From contig NZ_JAERQE010000001.1 in the NCBI RefSeq assembly GCF_016734765.1, positions 351,597 through 415,596 of the forward strand: a stretch of DNA of 64,000 bases, read 5' to 3'. Source of the DNA: Microvirga soli (GTDB lineage Bacteria > Pseudomonadota > Alphaproteobacteria > Rhizobiales > Beijerinckiaceae). Positions 11,208-19,803 of the stretch are shown here, piece by piece. The position numbers were made by a program, and so were the translations under genes. The notes under the pieces were generated by a model, which searched no databases, was not told where the DNA came from, and was given only the letters and a program-made list of their open reading frames with translations. Each line of letters opens with the position of its first letter. The first letter of the stretch is position 1.

Positions 11208-12188
11208 ATGGCTATCAGGATCTTGGATCTCTTCTGTGGAGCAGGCGGTTCGAGTGCCGGGGCTAAGATGGCCGGCGCCAGAATCGTTGGCGGCATCGAC
11301 ATGGACCCGATCGCGACCGCTACTTTTGCGGACAACTTTCGCCGCGCGGTCACCGAGACGAGGAGGCTCGACGAGAAAAGCCTTCCAGGGCGTCACTTGC
11401 TTGAGGGGTCAATTGATCTGCTACTTGCTTCCCCGGAATGTACGAATCATTCCCCTGCGAAGGGAGCCCGGGAGCGGGATGAGGCAAGCAAGAAGACGTC
11501 ACACTATGTGATCTCCTTCGCGGAGCGTCTGAGACCTCGCTGGATCGTCCTGGAAAACGTTGTCCAGCTTCGGAATTGGCATGGGTATTCTCCCCTTATC
11601 GAAGGGCTAGAGGATCTTGGATACAAAATCCGCCCCCAGATCCTTGACGCGGCCGAATTCGGCGTCCCTCAGACGCGCCGGCGCCTCTTCGTTATGGCAG
11701 ATCTCGATGGTATGCCCCCAGAGATACGGTCGAGGACCAAAAAGCGCCCTTTCGCAAGGGACATCGTTCGCCTGGATGGCACATGGGAGGCGAGACCACT
11801 GCGGAGCGCCAACAGAGCTAGCGCGACGTTAGAACGTGCCGAACGGGGAATCGCCGCACTTGGCCCAGGCGTCCCATTCCTCATTGTCTATTATGGATCT
11901 GACGGATCCGGTGGCTGGCAACCTCTCGACCGCCCACTCAGAACTCTTACGACCTTGGACAGGTTCGGCCTTGTGACTTGGGAAGGCCGAGAGCCAATGC
12001 TCCGCATGCTCCAGGTTCCAGAGTTGAAGGCGGCAATGGGCCTGCCTGAGGCATTTCGCCTTGAGTACGGCAGCCGGAGGGACAAGATCAGGTTGATCGG
12101 CAATGGGGTGGCGCCGCCAGTGATGCGCGCGGTCATCGAAGGGATGGCGGGCCAGCGCAAACAAGGGCGCAATTCTGTGAAGCTGTAG
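11208..12188 (+). CDS. DNA (cytosine-5) methyltransferase
   Basis: A 326-residue C5-cytosine DNA methyltransferase. Motif I is LDLFCGAGGSSAG, motif VI is WIVLENVVQL, motif VIII is QTRRRLFVMADLDG, and motif X is LIGNGVAPPVMRAVI. The catalytic cysteine lies in SPECTNHS, so the usual Pro-Cys is replaced by Glu-Cys; the same type of motif is seen in some C5 enzymes. It is likely the modification arm of the neighbouring MORC/Z1/PD-(D/E)XK system and explains the adjacent Vsr repair gene. Recognition sequence unknown. Confidence 0.92.
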   Translation: MAIRILDLFCGAGGSSAGAKMAGARIVGGIDMDPIATATFADNFRRAVTETRRLDEKSLPGRHLLEGSIDLLLASPECTNHSPAKGARERDEASKKTSHYVISFAERLRPRWIVLENVVQLRNWHGYSPLIEGLEDLGYKIRPQILDAAEFGVPQTRRRLFVMADLDGMPPEIRSRTKKRPFARDIVRLDGTWEARPLRSANRASATLERAERGIAALGPGVPFLIVYYGSDGSGGWQPLDRPLRTLTTLDRFGLVTWEGREPMLRMLQVPELKAAMGLPEAFRLEYGSRRDKIRLIGNGVAPPVMRAVIEGMAGQRKQGRNSVKL

Positions 12189-12365
12189 GAGGACGTGTAC
12201 TTGGCATGGCCTGATGGGCCCAGCAACCTTCAGGGACGGAAGAATAAGCTTTCAGAGTGCGATCCAGCCTGTTGACCAATGAGCCATAAGACGTTGGTTG
12301 GACTAGGCTGAGCATGGTTTTTTCGCTTTGATGCTTGCATAGGAAACGTTCGAGGCACAGCCAGC

Positions 12366-12770
12366 TTGGCGAAGAAGCTCTCCCATACCGAATGCTTTGC
12401 TTACTTCGGAACAAAACCACACAATGTGCAGTGGAGTTGGTCCGCGAAAAGCCCAGACGGAAAGACGGTAGTCGTTACCCTTTGGCAGGACATGTTCGAA
12501 AGGCGGGATGGACGGTTCATATATGAGCGTCCAGGTTTTAATCCGAGTGAACCTGATACTCGCCCAGGCTTTCGAGAACTCATGAAGAACTTGGAATGGG
12601 CGCGTGACCACTGTGATGGTCGTTTCAGGGTCATCGTCGGCATCGCAAAGGATCGGAATGCACGTCCACGTGCGATCAAGGAGTGCTTTCCGTCGGACAA
12701 GCTCGTGATGAAGTTGACGCATCTCGATACATTGATCGGTGCCTTCACGGCCGAAGCAGCAACGGATTGA
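12366..12770 (+). CDS. Hypothetical protein next to the methyltransferase
   Basis: Not recognised. A 134-residue, Trp- and Arg-rich soluble protein with no membrane segment. It probably starts at TTG (first residues AKKLSHTECFAYFG) after a GAGG nine bases upstream. It reads like a real gene because codon use resembles its neighbours and the composition is even. It lies 177 bases after the methyltransferase on the same strand and may be an accessory protein of that system. It is convergent with the next gene. Confidence 0.6.
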   Translation: MAKKLSHTECFAYFGTKPHNVQWSWSAKSPDGKTVVVTLWQDMFERRDGRFIYERPGFNPSEPDTRPGFRELMKNLEWARDHCDGRFRVIVGIAKDRNARPRAIKECFPSDKLVMKLTHLDTLIGAFTAEAATD

Positions 12771-12866
12771 TATACCCCGTCCCCAAAAGCCTTGCCTCTA
12801 GCTGTTAGTGATTACCAAAAACCTTTATCAAGCAGAGTCGCCAGTAGCCTTCCCTATAGACCGTGT

Positions 12867-13655
12867 CTATTGGCGATCCTCTTCTGCATCCGTCGACCCG
12901 GAGGAAGTGGACAGTACCGTCGTCTCGACATACTTCAGCAATTGGTGCAGGGGGCGCCTAAGCTGTTCGATCTTCTCCCATGAAACGTCGCCACCTTCGA
13001 AAATGGCCATCAAATTCTGATGGGGGATGAAGTATTGGCTCGGCGTCAATGATATAATTCCGCCATCGAAGAGATCTTTTTGCACGGTCCTTAGGTCGGA
13101 GCGCTTGAGCTCACCCCGGCGGGCGGGAAACCTGTTTGCCATAATGCGTAGCCATCGAGCCCACGCCCAAGCAAGGTTCAGCCCTCGGGTGACATTATCG
13201 AGACCCTCGGCGGCATCGAGTTTGGCTCGTACGGACACCAACTCCCTCTCCAACTGAACTCGGTCCCGCACGTTAATTTCCCGAAGAGCTCGTGCATGTG
13301 CTTGATCAGCCGAAACGTCCAGGAACCGGATCAGGAACAGGATAGAAGAATCTTCTCTCGAACCTATGGCTCTCGAAATCTCTTTGAAGCGCGTGACGCT
13401 ACGCGCCTCATATGACGTATCGAACTGGTCGGTGCGCGGCGGCCGAACTCGATTGGCAATCTCTATGATGATCAATTTCGGCTTGGAAACCTCTTGTCCT
13501 GTCGGCCGGCCTTCAGACAGTTTCGCAACCAAGTCGAGCCTCATTCCCGGACGGATATCCAGATTGAGGGTAGAGGGCCTAACGTCTCGAGTTACCTCAT
13601 AGCCGGCAGCGACATACTCTGAGATGATTGCATCTATCTGATCATTTTGGGTCAC
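12867..13655 (-). CDS. REase-like protein of unknown function
   Basis: A 262-residue protein. The N-terminal 80 residues look like a degenerate restriction-endonuclease fold: a helix, then RLDLVAK, then LIIIEIANR, which resembles the Asp and Glu of PD-(D/E)XK nucleases with Asn where Lys is usual. This recalls REase-AHJR-like domains, but the assignment is tentative. The rest is helical and unrecognised. It begins at GTG two bases after the stop of the RusA-like gene, so both are one operon. Confidence 0.65.
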   Translation of the reverse strand: MTQNDQIDAIISEYVAAGYEVTRDVRPSTLNLDIRPGMRLDLVAKLSEGRPTGQEVSKPKLIIIEIANRVRPPRTDQFDTSYEARSVTRFKEISRAIGSREDSSILFLIRFLDVSADQAHARALREINVRDRVQLERELVSVRAKLDAAEGLDNVTRGLNLAWAWARWLRIMANRFPARRGELKRSDLRTVQKDLFDGGIISLTPSQYFIPHQNLMAIFEGGDVSWEKIEQLRRPLHQLLKYVETTVLSTSSGSTDAEEDRQ

Positions 13656-13657
13656 GA

Positions 13658-14149
13658 TTATATCGCCTTCGAGTGATCCGGTGGATCCTGCACGCGCACG
13701 TAGATTGATGCCTGGGTATATTGCGCCTGCAAAAGGGCGCTGAACTCTCTGGAGGAGAGAGCGTTCCCGTGGAGAACGTTATGGAAGACGAGGTCGGTAC
13801 GTTGACTTGTGATCCTCTCAACCTCCCGGTCATCCCAGAGAATTCTCGTCCCTGCCTTTCGTCGGGATACCCCATTTCGACCATCAAGTGCGTCGAGGAT
13901 AGCCTTGAGAATGTTGTCGACGTCCTTCCGACGATCAAGCCGCCTGAAATATCGTACGGTGATCGAGGTGGGACCTGGGATCATTACCCCTCCTGAATGA
14001 CCAAGGACGCTGGCGTCATAGACGCGTCGACGCCAAGCTCTATAGGGATGAGTCCCGTACCTGTTTACGGAGATTGGCGACCCGGCAACGATGAAATGGT
14101 GGAGCGTTTTCACTGGAGAACAGCATGTACTTATTGACGCCCCGTCCAT
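13658..14149 (-). CDS. RusA-like Holliday junction endonuclease
   Basis: About 163 residues. RusA-family resolvases cut four-way DNA junctions and are typical of phages and mobile elements. Family features are HHFIVAGSPISVNRY at the start of the fold, then RRKDVDNILKAILDAL with the conserved Asp residues, then LWDDREVERI. The frame stays open 159 bases further upstream, but that extension is read out of frame from the remnant of a AAA+ gene, so the ATG before DGASIST is preferred. It heads a two-gene operon with the REase-like gene. Confidence 0.75.
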   Translation of the reverse strand: MDGASISTCCSPVKTLHHFIVAGSPISVNRYGTHPYRAWRRRVYDASVLGHSGGVMIPGPTSITVRYFRRLDRRKDVDNILKAILDALDGRNGVSRRKAGTRILWDDREVERITSQRTDLVFHNVLHGNALSSREFSALLQAQYTQASIYVRVQDPPDHSKAI

Positions 14150-14232
14150 CGTACTTTTCCGCAATCGCCGCAAGGGCCCATGTAGCGTGTTGGTCGCGCA
14201 CAAGTACCCAGCAACGCGCACTGCGTTCCAAG

Positions 14233-14880
14233 TCAGTGCTGCAATCGCCTCGCTGACAGAGCAACATCGATCATTCTTCGCGACATGTGCAAGGATCCTC
14301 CCGGCCACACCCCGGCAATTACTTTCATCTCCGCCTCGTCCAGGGGACGACCCAACGCGGGTCTAATCCCTGCTCGGCGATGATGCGATGACTAAGGGTC
14401 GGAAAATGCTGATATTTCGGCTCGGGAAAGTGAATTATCCGGCAATGGCCCCGCAGTGGTCCCGAGAGGCCGTCAAGCTAATTAGCGGTATTAACCAACT
14501 GAGATGAGAAACATTACAGGGAGCCTGCACATGGGGATCGTGGAAGCGGCATGCTGTCTCCCGCTCCAGAAACGCAAGTAGTGCATCGTGCGCTCGTCGG
14601 TTATAGCGGGAGGTGTCGACCTTCTCGATCTCATCCAGAATCACGCCCGGCCCTGCGATCCGGTACCCGGTGATGAGGGCGACCGGAAGATACGGCTCGC
14701 CCGTGGTCCACCGACGGGGTGTCCCCGCGAAGGCCCTGCCAGACACCCCGCAGCACGGAATGACATCGTGCAGCACCTTGAGCACATTGACGAGGCGGCG
14801 TGCGAAGCGTGATTTTCTGGATACTGGCGAGCCAACAAGGATGCTCGGAGGGAAGTAGCCTGGGTCGCACTGTCCGAAGG
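14233..14880 (-). pseudogene. Remnant of a AAA+ ATPase gene (3' part)
   Basis: A broken copy of the C-terminal ATPase half of the gene at 17259-18863. Shared stretches include FAGTPRRWTTGEP, ILDEIEKVDTSR and DALLAFLERETA. The Walker A of the intact gene (GSPGCGKS) has become GSPVSRKS, losing the glycine-rich core. A frameshift near 14.47 kb ends the long frame, but homology goes on in other frames through HFPEP-like and AEQGLD and finishes at a copy of WPGGSL. The N-terminal domain is absent. It lies directly after a gene that has its own copy of that N-terminal domain, which suggests a duplication followed by decay. Confidence 0.82.
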
Positions 14881-14885
14881 CTCCA

Positions 14886-15905
14886 TCACTCCGCGCTGTG
14901 GCTCCTTGCACAATCAAGAACTGCCTCCCGCCGCCCCGCCTGGAGGGCTTCCCATGGGCTGTCGCCGTCCAATGCACTGTCCGGTGTCAGGAACCATTCC
15001 AGTCGCATCCAGGAAGACCTGATCGGCATGACGGAGAGGATATTGCGCACGTGCAGGATTGTCGTCGGGTTTTTCAATTGAAACGCCGGGTAGACTGTAC
15101 GGCCGTCCATGTCGACGGCGATCAGGTCGCCCCCTTCCGTGTACCGCCGCAACTCCGGAAGGCTCATGCCGAGCCAGTCGGCCACCAAGTCCTCTTCCAA
15201 CACGCCGCCGGCCTTGCGGGTCAGCAACTGCTTGTACTCGGCAACGTCGCGATGCTGGATTGCATCGTCGCGGTAGTTCTGCCGCAGCAGCACCTTCGGT
15301 GGTGCCTCTCCGCTCAGGAATCGTACGATCGCCCGGCCGTGCCACAGGGCAGTGTCGACGGATGCTTCAAGGCGTTCCGGTCGAGGATGCCCCGACAGCG
15401 GCACGAACGCGTCGTCGGCGGCAAGCGCGGCGAGCCAGCCCAGTGCCGTCCAGGCGAGCGTGAGATCCGCCAGTGTCGGCTCCGGTGACGTCTCGGCGGA
15501 TACCGCGAGGGCGGTTGCCGCATTGCAGGCAAGCGTGATCATGCTCGCGCGCTGCCCGAGGGCTGCCCGGTAGACGCTGCACCGCAGCTTCCCCTCATGG
15601 TCATCCTCGGGCAGCGCGAGCATCAGCAAGTAGATGCTCTGGGCTAGCTTCGCGCCAAAAACACTGGAAGCTTCCAAGTCGTTGAGCAGTTCCTGAAATG
15701 GGAGGAGCGCTTGGCGCTCTGGTGGCTCGAGCCGCTCAAGGCGGGCGATCTCGCCCTTGACCCAGGTAAGGACGTCCTCACGGATGCTGTCCTCGAAGAA
15801 CGGCATGAGGCGCAGCAGCTCGTCGGCGGATGGGAGTGCCCGCCCAGCCAGGATGTGGCCCTGGCGGGTGTTGTAGGCACGGACTTCAGTCGTTCGGACC
15901 GTCAT
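14886..15905 (-). CDS. Helical-domain protein with HTH and ParS/MbcA-like C-terminus
   Basis: A 339-residue protein of unknown function. Residues 15-200 are one copy of an unrecognised helical domain repeated in the next two genes upstream, marked by LPSADELLRLMPFFEDSIRED, then LRCSVYRAALG, then WTALGWLAAL. The C-terminal 100 residues resemble an excisionase-type HTH (VADWLGMSLPELRRYTEGG) followed by a segment like the Xre/MbcA/ParS toxin-binding domain (WMRLEWFLTPDSALDG, PWEALQAGRREAVL). That second match is by pattern only. Its start overlaps the stop of the upstream gene (ATGA), so both are coupled. It may be a DNA-binding partner of the neighbouring ATPase. Confidence 0.75.
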   Translation of the reverse strand: MTVRTTEVRAYNTRQGHILAGRALPSADELLRLMPFFEDSIREDVLTWVKGEIARLERLEPPERQALLPFQELLNDLEASSVFGAKLAQSIYLLMLALPEDDHEGKLRCSVYRAALGQRASMITLACNAATALAVSAETSPEPTLADLTLAWTALGWLAALAADDAFVPLSGHPRPERLEASVDTALWHGRAIVRFLSGEAPPKVLLRQNYRDDAIQHRDVAEYKQLLTRKAGGVLEEDLVADWLGMSLPELRRYTEGGDLIAVDMDGRTVYPAFQLKNPTTILHVRNILSVMPIRSSWMRLEWFLTPDSALDGDSPWEALQAGRREAVLDCARSHSAE

Positions 15906-16990
15906 GGGCCATCCCTCCGCGGACGCATACGCAAGAAATCGACGAGCGCCTGCCCGTGGTGTCGTGCGGTGTGTGCCGGCGCGTCGCAGCGGATGGGTCT
16001 CGGTTGCCCCACCAGTGCAGGGTCACATGCCGCCACCTCGGCCAGCCAGCCCAGCGCCGTGGCGATCAGTTGATAGTCGGCTTCGGCCAGCGATCCGGCC
16101 TCGGCTGAAACCAAGGCAAGTGAGACTGCCGTGCTCGCAACGTCGACTTTGGCCTCCCTCACCCCGAGCGCCGCCCGGTAATAGCTGCACCGAAGCCACC
16201 CCTCGTGATAGGCCGTGGGGAACGCGAGCATCAGACGATCAACGATTGGACGCAAATCCCACTGGGTTGAGGCTCGACTGCTTGCCACCTGTCGCAAGTG
16301 CCGGGCGTGATGGATGATCGACGCTTCGCAGTCATTCCAGTCGTCGGATTTGTATCCGTCACGTTCGATGCCACCCAGCAAGCGCCCGGCGTAGTGGCGC
16401 ATGTCCTCGTGGAGGCTACCATTGAAGAACGGCATTCCGCGCATGAGCTCGACAGCCTCGGGCCATGCCCTTCCTACGAGAATGTCCCTCATGCGTTGCG
16501 GAGGATCGTTCGCTTGCGGCGGAATGGAAGCCGGATGTCGTACGAGGCTATCGGCTTCCACGCGTGCCGCTTGGCGATCGGCACCCATGCCGGCATCCAG
16601 ATCAGCCGACCCGCTGGGCGTCCGTCGGCTTTCCTCATCGGTCGGGAGTAGATGTGACCGGAGCCGGCTAAGATACACCCGGCAGCGGCGGTGATCGGTG
16701 AGCTCCCAAGGCGGTAGGGCATCCACCACTTGGAGAACGAGCCCGACCAAGCGCTCGTCAGTCGTGCGGGGATCCCTCGCGCCATCCCGCAACGAACGGA
16801 GGGCAACGAGGTATCGTGGACGGTTCCAGGTTGGGTCCGGCTCCTCCGCCTTTCGCCGCAACATGCGCTCCACCCAGATGCACATATCGGCGCGGATGCT
16901 GTCCCAGTAGAAAGGAAATCCGGCTTCGAGTTCCGAGGCTTTTGGGAGCCTTCGCCCCGCCCGAATGTCCCTAATGATTCTGCCGTTCAT
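15902..16990 (-). CDS. Protein with two copies of the unrecognised helical domain
   Basis: A 362-residue protein containing two head-to-tail copies of the domain shared by its neighbours. Copy one starts LPKASELEAGFPFYWDSIRAD and has HRRCRVYLSRL. Copy two starts WPEAVELMRGMPFFNGSLHED and has LRCSYYRAALG and ATALGWLAEVAA. No catalytic motif, membrane segment or signal peptide is visible. A stop/start overlap couples it to the following HTH-containing gene. It follows the AAA+ gene after 268 bases, in which a short same-strand frame (16987-17241) is possible but unsupported. It is likely a scaffold or adaptor in the same complex; this is inference. Confidence 0.72.
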   Translation of the reverse strand: MNGRIIRDIRAGRRLPKASELEAGFPFYWDSIRADMCIWVERMLRRKAEEPDPTWNRPRYLVALRSLRDGARDPRTTDERLVGLVLQVVDALPPWELTDHRRCRVYLSRLRSHLLPTDEESRRTPSGSADLDAGMGADRQAARVEADSLVRHPASIPPQANDPPQRMRDILVGRAWPEAVELMRGMPFFNGSLHEDMRHYAGRLLGGIERDGYKSDDWNDCEASIIHHARHLRQVASSRASTQWDLRPIVDRLMLAFPTAYHEGWLRCSYYRAALGVREAKVDVASTAVSLALVSAEAGSLAEADYQLIATALGWLAEVAACDPALVGQPRPIRCDAPAHTARHHGQALVDFLRMRPRRDGP

Positions 16991-17258
16991 GGAGCCTCCC
17001 TTACGACACCCAAGGCCTGTTCCCCGTAAACTGCCCCCTCAGGCCCACTGGGACGCTGCGAGCATGACAGTGTCCGAGCGCATGGATAGGCCTCGGACAT
17101 GATCCAGATGCCGGACGTGCGGCTCACGCATTCGGTCCCGGGGATCAGCAAATGCTCCGAAGCCGCGCCGACCAAGCAGGCTATCGGGAACCGCGCCTTG
17201 CTCCAGAAGTCCATGACCGGGCCATGCATTTTGTCCCCCATACGCGCTGTGACCGAGG

Positions 17259-18863
17259 TCAGTGCCTCACGTCCCTGCTCGCCAGAATGACCTCGATCAC
17301 CCTTCGCAGCTTGCGCAATGAACCGCCCGGCCATGCCTTCATCACGGCTTCGATTTCGATCCCGTCCAGCGAGCTGCCCCAGCGGCAATCCAGTCCTTGC
17401 TCGGCCAGGATGTCGGACATGACTTGGCGGGCGAGGATCGGGAGGTGCTCGCGGCCGGGCTCGGGAAACGGGACCACTCGGCAGCGGTCCCGGAGCGGGG
17501 CCGAAAGCCCCTCGAGGGAGTTAGCTGTCATCAGCCATGTGACATAGGAAAGGTCACATGGCGCCTGGACATAGGGATCGTGAAAGCGGGACGCTGTCTC
17601 CCGCTCCAGGAACGCCAGAAGTGCGTCATGGACCTGACCGTTGTGGCGGGAGGTCCCGACCTTCTCGATCTCGTCCAGGATCGCACCTGGTCCTGCCGCC
17701 TTGTAGCGGGTGATGAGGGCCATCGGGAGGGAGGGTTCGCCGGTCGACCATCGACGGGGAGTGCCGGCGAAGGAGCCATCGGAAACCCCACCGCATGGAA
17801 TTAGGTCGTGAGGCAGATTGAGAACCTTCAGGAGGCGTGTCGCGAAGCGGGACTTGCCGCATCCAGGAGAGCCGACAAGGATAGTTGGGCGGATCTGGAC
17901 ATGTGAGCGGACCGCGACGTCCCGAAGGACATCGTCGATCACGTCTGCCGCATACGGGAACTCCGCCCTCAACGCTGCGCGAGCAGCTTGGAGATCAGGC
18001 ATCGGGACCAGCGGCAAGGCCCTTCCGGTGAGCCCCTCGAGTTCCTTCGCGACCTTCTTCCCTTCCCCCGTATTCGCATTGCCGACGTGGCTGAAAATGA
18101 CCACTGATGTCGACATAGCGACTCCCGGGGACCCCATCGGGATCGAGTCGCTCGGGGTGTTTGCGGTTTCGCTCGCCGCCAGCTTTCCGCGTGCCGTCTC
18201 CTCGTCAGCGATGGCGGTGAGCAGTGCCTCGTGAGCTTGTTGTTCCACAAACTCGACGAGCAATCCCCCGTAGTGGTCAACCATTATCGCTGCCTCGGCC
18301 CGGGATGTTACTCGGACCTCACGCCCGAGATAGGCGTATTCAGGATCGGACGTTGCGAAGAAGAGCCAACCCAGTGCGGCCTTGACCATTTTCAGGGCCG
18401 TCGCCGGCTCCCTCGAGTATGACTGCATCGCAAGAGCCATGAGGACGGCATCGCGAGCAAGTGCGAGCGCAGCGCGATGATCGCTAAGGTGCGCGAGATA
18501 GATCCGGCACCGCAGTCGCCAGGACTGGACACCATCCGGAAGACGGGGCGCAGCCTCCTCAAGGCTATCCGTGAGTGCCCTGACCTCATCTGCGCTTGGA
18601 CTGACGGTGAGTTGCTCCAGGCAGTTGAGGACTGCGGCGAAGTGGACGTGATTTGCCCTCTTCCGCAACCGAGGCATCAGCCGCTCGGCAAAAGCCTGCA
18701 TGTCCTGCCGGATGTCGCCAGCAAGGAACGGCATCCCCTCGAGGAGTTCTTGCTCCGTCGGCAGGTGAAGGCCTGCTAAGGCGGCTTTCCGTCTCCGCTC
18801 GAAATGCTTTCGATCACGATCTGGACTGCGGCCAGGATCTTGGGGTGGCATGTCTGCTGGCAT
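17259..18863 (-). CDS. AAA+ ATPase with N-terminal copy of the helical domain
   Basis: A 534-residue protein. Residues about 35-220 are a copy of the helical domain (LPTEQELLEGMPFLAGDIRQD, LRCRIYLAHL, ALGWLFFA). Residues about 320-530 are a AAA+ ATPase related to the ATPase part of Lon: Walker A LVGSPGCGKSRFA, Walker B GAILDEIEKV, a sensor-like TWLMTANSL, and an arginine-finger-like LSAPLRDRCR. There is no Lon protease domain and no catalytic Ser-Lys pair. It is probably the motor of a complex with the two helical-domain proteins downstream. A decayed copy of its ATPase half lies at 14.2-14.9 kb. Confidence 0.85.
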   Translation of the reverse strand: MPADMPPQDPGRSPDRDRKHFERRRKAALAGLHLPTEQELLEGMPFLAGDIRQDMQAFAERLMPRLRKRANHVHFAAVLNCLEQLTVSPSADEVRALTDSLEEAAPRLPDGVQSWRLRCRIYLAHLSDHRAALALARDAVLMALAMQSYSREPATALKMVKAALGWLFFATSDPEYAYLGREVRVTSRAEAAIMVDHYGGLLVEFVEQQAHEALLTAIADEETARGKLAASETANTPSDSIPMGSPGVAMSTSVVIFSHVGNANTGEGKKVAKELEGLTGRALPLVPMPDLQAARAALRAEFPYAADVIDDVLRDVAVRSHVQIRPTILVGSPGCGKSRFATRLLKVLNLPHDLIPCGGVSDGSFAGTPRRWSTGEPSLPMALITRYKAAGPGAILDEIEKVGTSRHNGQVHDALLAFLERETASRFHDPYVQAPCDLSYVTWLMTANSLEGLSAPLRDRCRVVPFPEPGREHLPILARQVMSDILAEQGLDCRWGSSLDGIEIEAVMKAWPGGSLRKLRRVIEVILASRDVRH

Positions 18864-18878
18864 AAGAAATCCTGCTGA

Positions 18879-19226
18879 TCACGACGGCCTGATAGGGCCC
18901 AGCGGACTTCCGAGGCGGTACCAGCCCGCGAGGCCCCTTACCCAACCTTGCTGTTCAGCGAAGATCCAAAGATCCGGCATCTCCCTGAGGGTTTCGCCCT
19001 TTGGAAGGAACAGATCGTCAGTCGAGTCGGCCATGATCCTTAGGGATGGCGTGTCTTTGATCTCGATGCTCCAATTGTTGAGGATAGGAGCCTCAATCAG
19101 TTCCTGGGCAGTGGGTCCATGCCCATCCTGAATTGCTCGGAGAACTGCGCTGAGGTGTTCGAGCCCGTCGATCAGCCGGGCGACGGCGTCCCGGCCCAGG
19201 ATCCGATCCTTGAGGATTACGAACAT
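18879..19226 (-). CDS. DUF6634-family protein, copy 1
   Basis: A small soluble protein of 115 residues. It resembles the DUF6634 family by the pattern LEHLSAVLRAIQDGHGPTA, LIEAPILNNW, DLWIFAEQQGWVRGLAGWYRLG. Function of the family is unknown. The start is the ATG before FVILKDRI, placed just after a strong GGAGG in the message; the longer frame upstream has no such site. A second member lies immediately upstream on the same strand. It ends 15 bases before the AAA+ gene, suggesting one operon. Confidence 0.78.
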   Translation of the reverse strand: MFVILKDRILGRDAVARLIDGLEHLSAVLRAIQDGHGPTAQELIEAPILNNWSIEIKDTPSLRIMADSTDDLFLPKGETLREMPDLWIFAEQQGWVRGLAGWYRLGSPLGPIRPS

Positions 19227-19388
19227 CAAGTCCCTCCTATGGTCTGAAGCGGCATCTGCCGACAAAGATGTGCGGGACGGCTGGGGACAGCCGTGCCGTG
19301 TGCTCACTCGTCGGGACGATGAACCAGGGCTTCGTGCGCTGAGACGAGTGGCTCCCAGCGGAGCGGGCGCACCCGTCCACCCAATGTT

Positions 19389-19718
19389 TTACTCTTGGAG
19401 CTTCTCCGGCTGCCCGAGACGGTACCAACGCTCAAGCGTCAGCACCCAGCTACGCGGCTCGGCAAGGACCCAGAGGTCCGTCGAACAGAAGCCGAGATAC
19501 TTCTCCGGCAGGTTGCTCGCCACACGCCCAAACAGGGCTTTTGCGGGTACGAATTCCGTGGCCCAGTTTTCAATGACCGGGGCGTTGGTGAGGTCGTCCT
19601 CGGTCGGACCGGCGCCTGCGTGGATTGCCCTCAGGTTCGCGGCGAGACGCTCGAGGCGATCGGCTGTCAGAAGCATTTGATCAGCGTCGGTGAATTCATT
19701 GCCCTCGAGTTCGAACAT
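19389..19718 (-). CDS. DUF6634-family protein, copy 2
   Basis: A protein of 109 residues homologous to the gene after it: LERLAANLRAIHAGAGPTE, LTNAPVIENW, DLWVLAEPRSWVLTLERWYRLG. Start at the ATG before FELEGNEF, five bases after AGGAGA. The two copies differ in most other positions, so this is an old duplication rather than a recent one. Family function unknown. It probably belongs to the leftward helical-domain/AAA+ operon. Confidence 0.78.
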   Translation of the reverse strand: MFELEGNEFTDADQMLLTADRLERLAANLRAIHAGAGPTEDDLTNAPVIENWATEFVPAKALFGRVASNLPEKYLGFCSTDLWVLAEPRSWVLTLERWYRLGQPEKLQE

Positions 19719-19803
19719 TCGAAGTCTCCTATTCGACAGGATTGCTCTGAACGCGGAGCGATCTCCGTCCGTCACACGTTGGATGTGCGCTCGTCAGACC
19801 TGC

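Noticed and set aside
14150..14308. N-terminal extension of the RusA-like gene
   Set aside because: The extension is an out-of-frame reading of the decayed AAA+ gene, so the internal ATG is preferred.
14435..14977. Intact-looking 180-codon AAA+ frame
   Set aside because: Walker A is destroyed and homology continues past its stop in other frames; treated as part of a pseudogene. Its first 35 codons overlap the neighbouring gene's end.
16987..17241. 84-codon frame between the AAA+ and two-copy helical-domain genes
   Set aside because: No ribosome binding site, no recognisable sequence, and overlaps the next gene's start; kept only as a remark.
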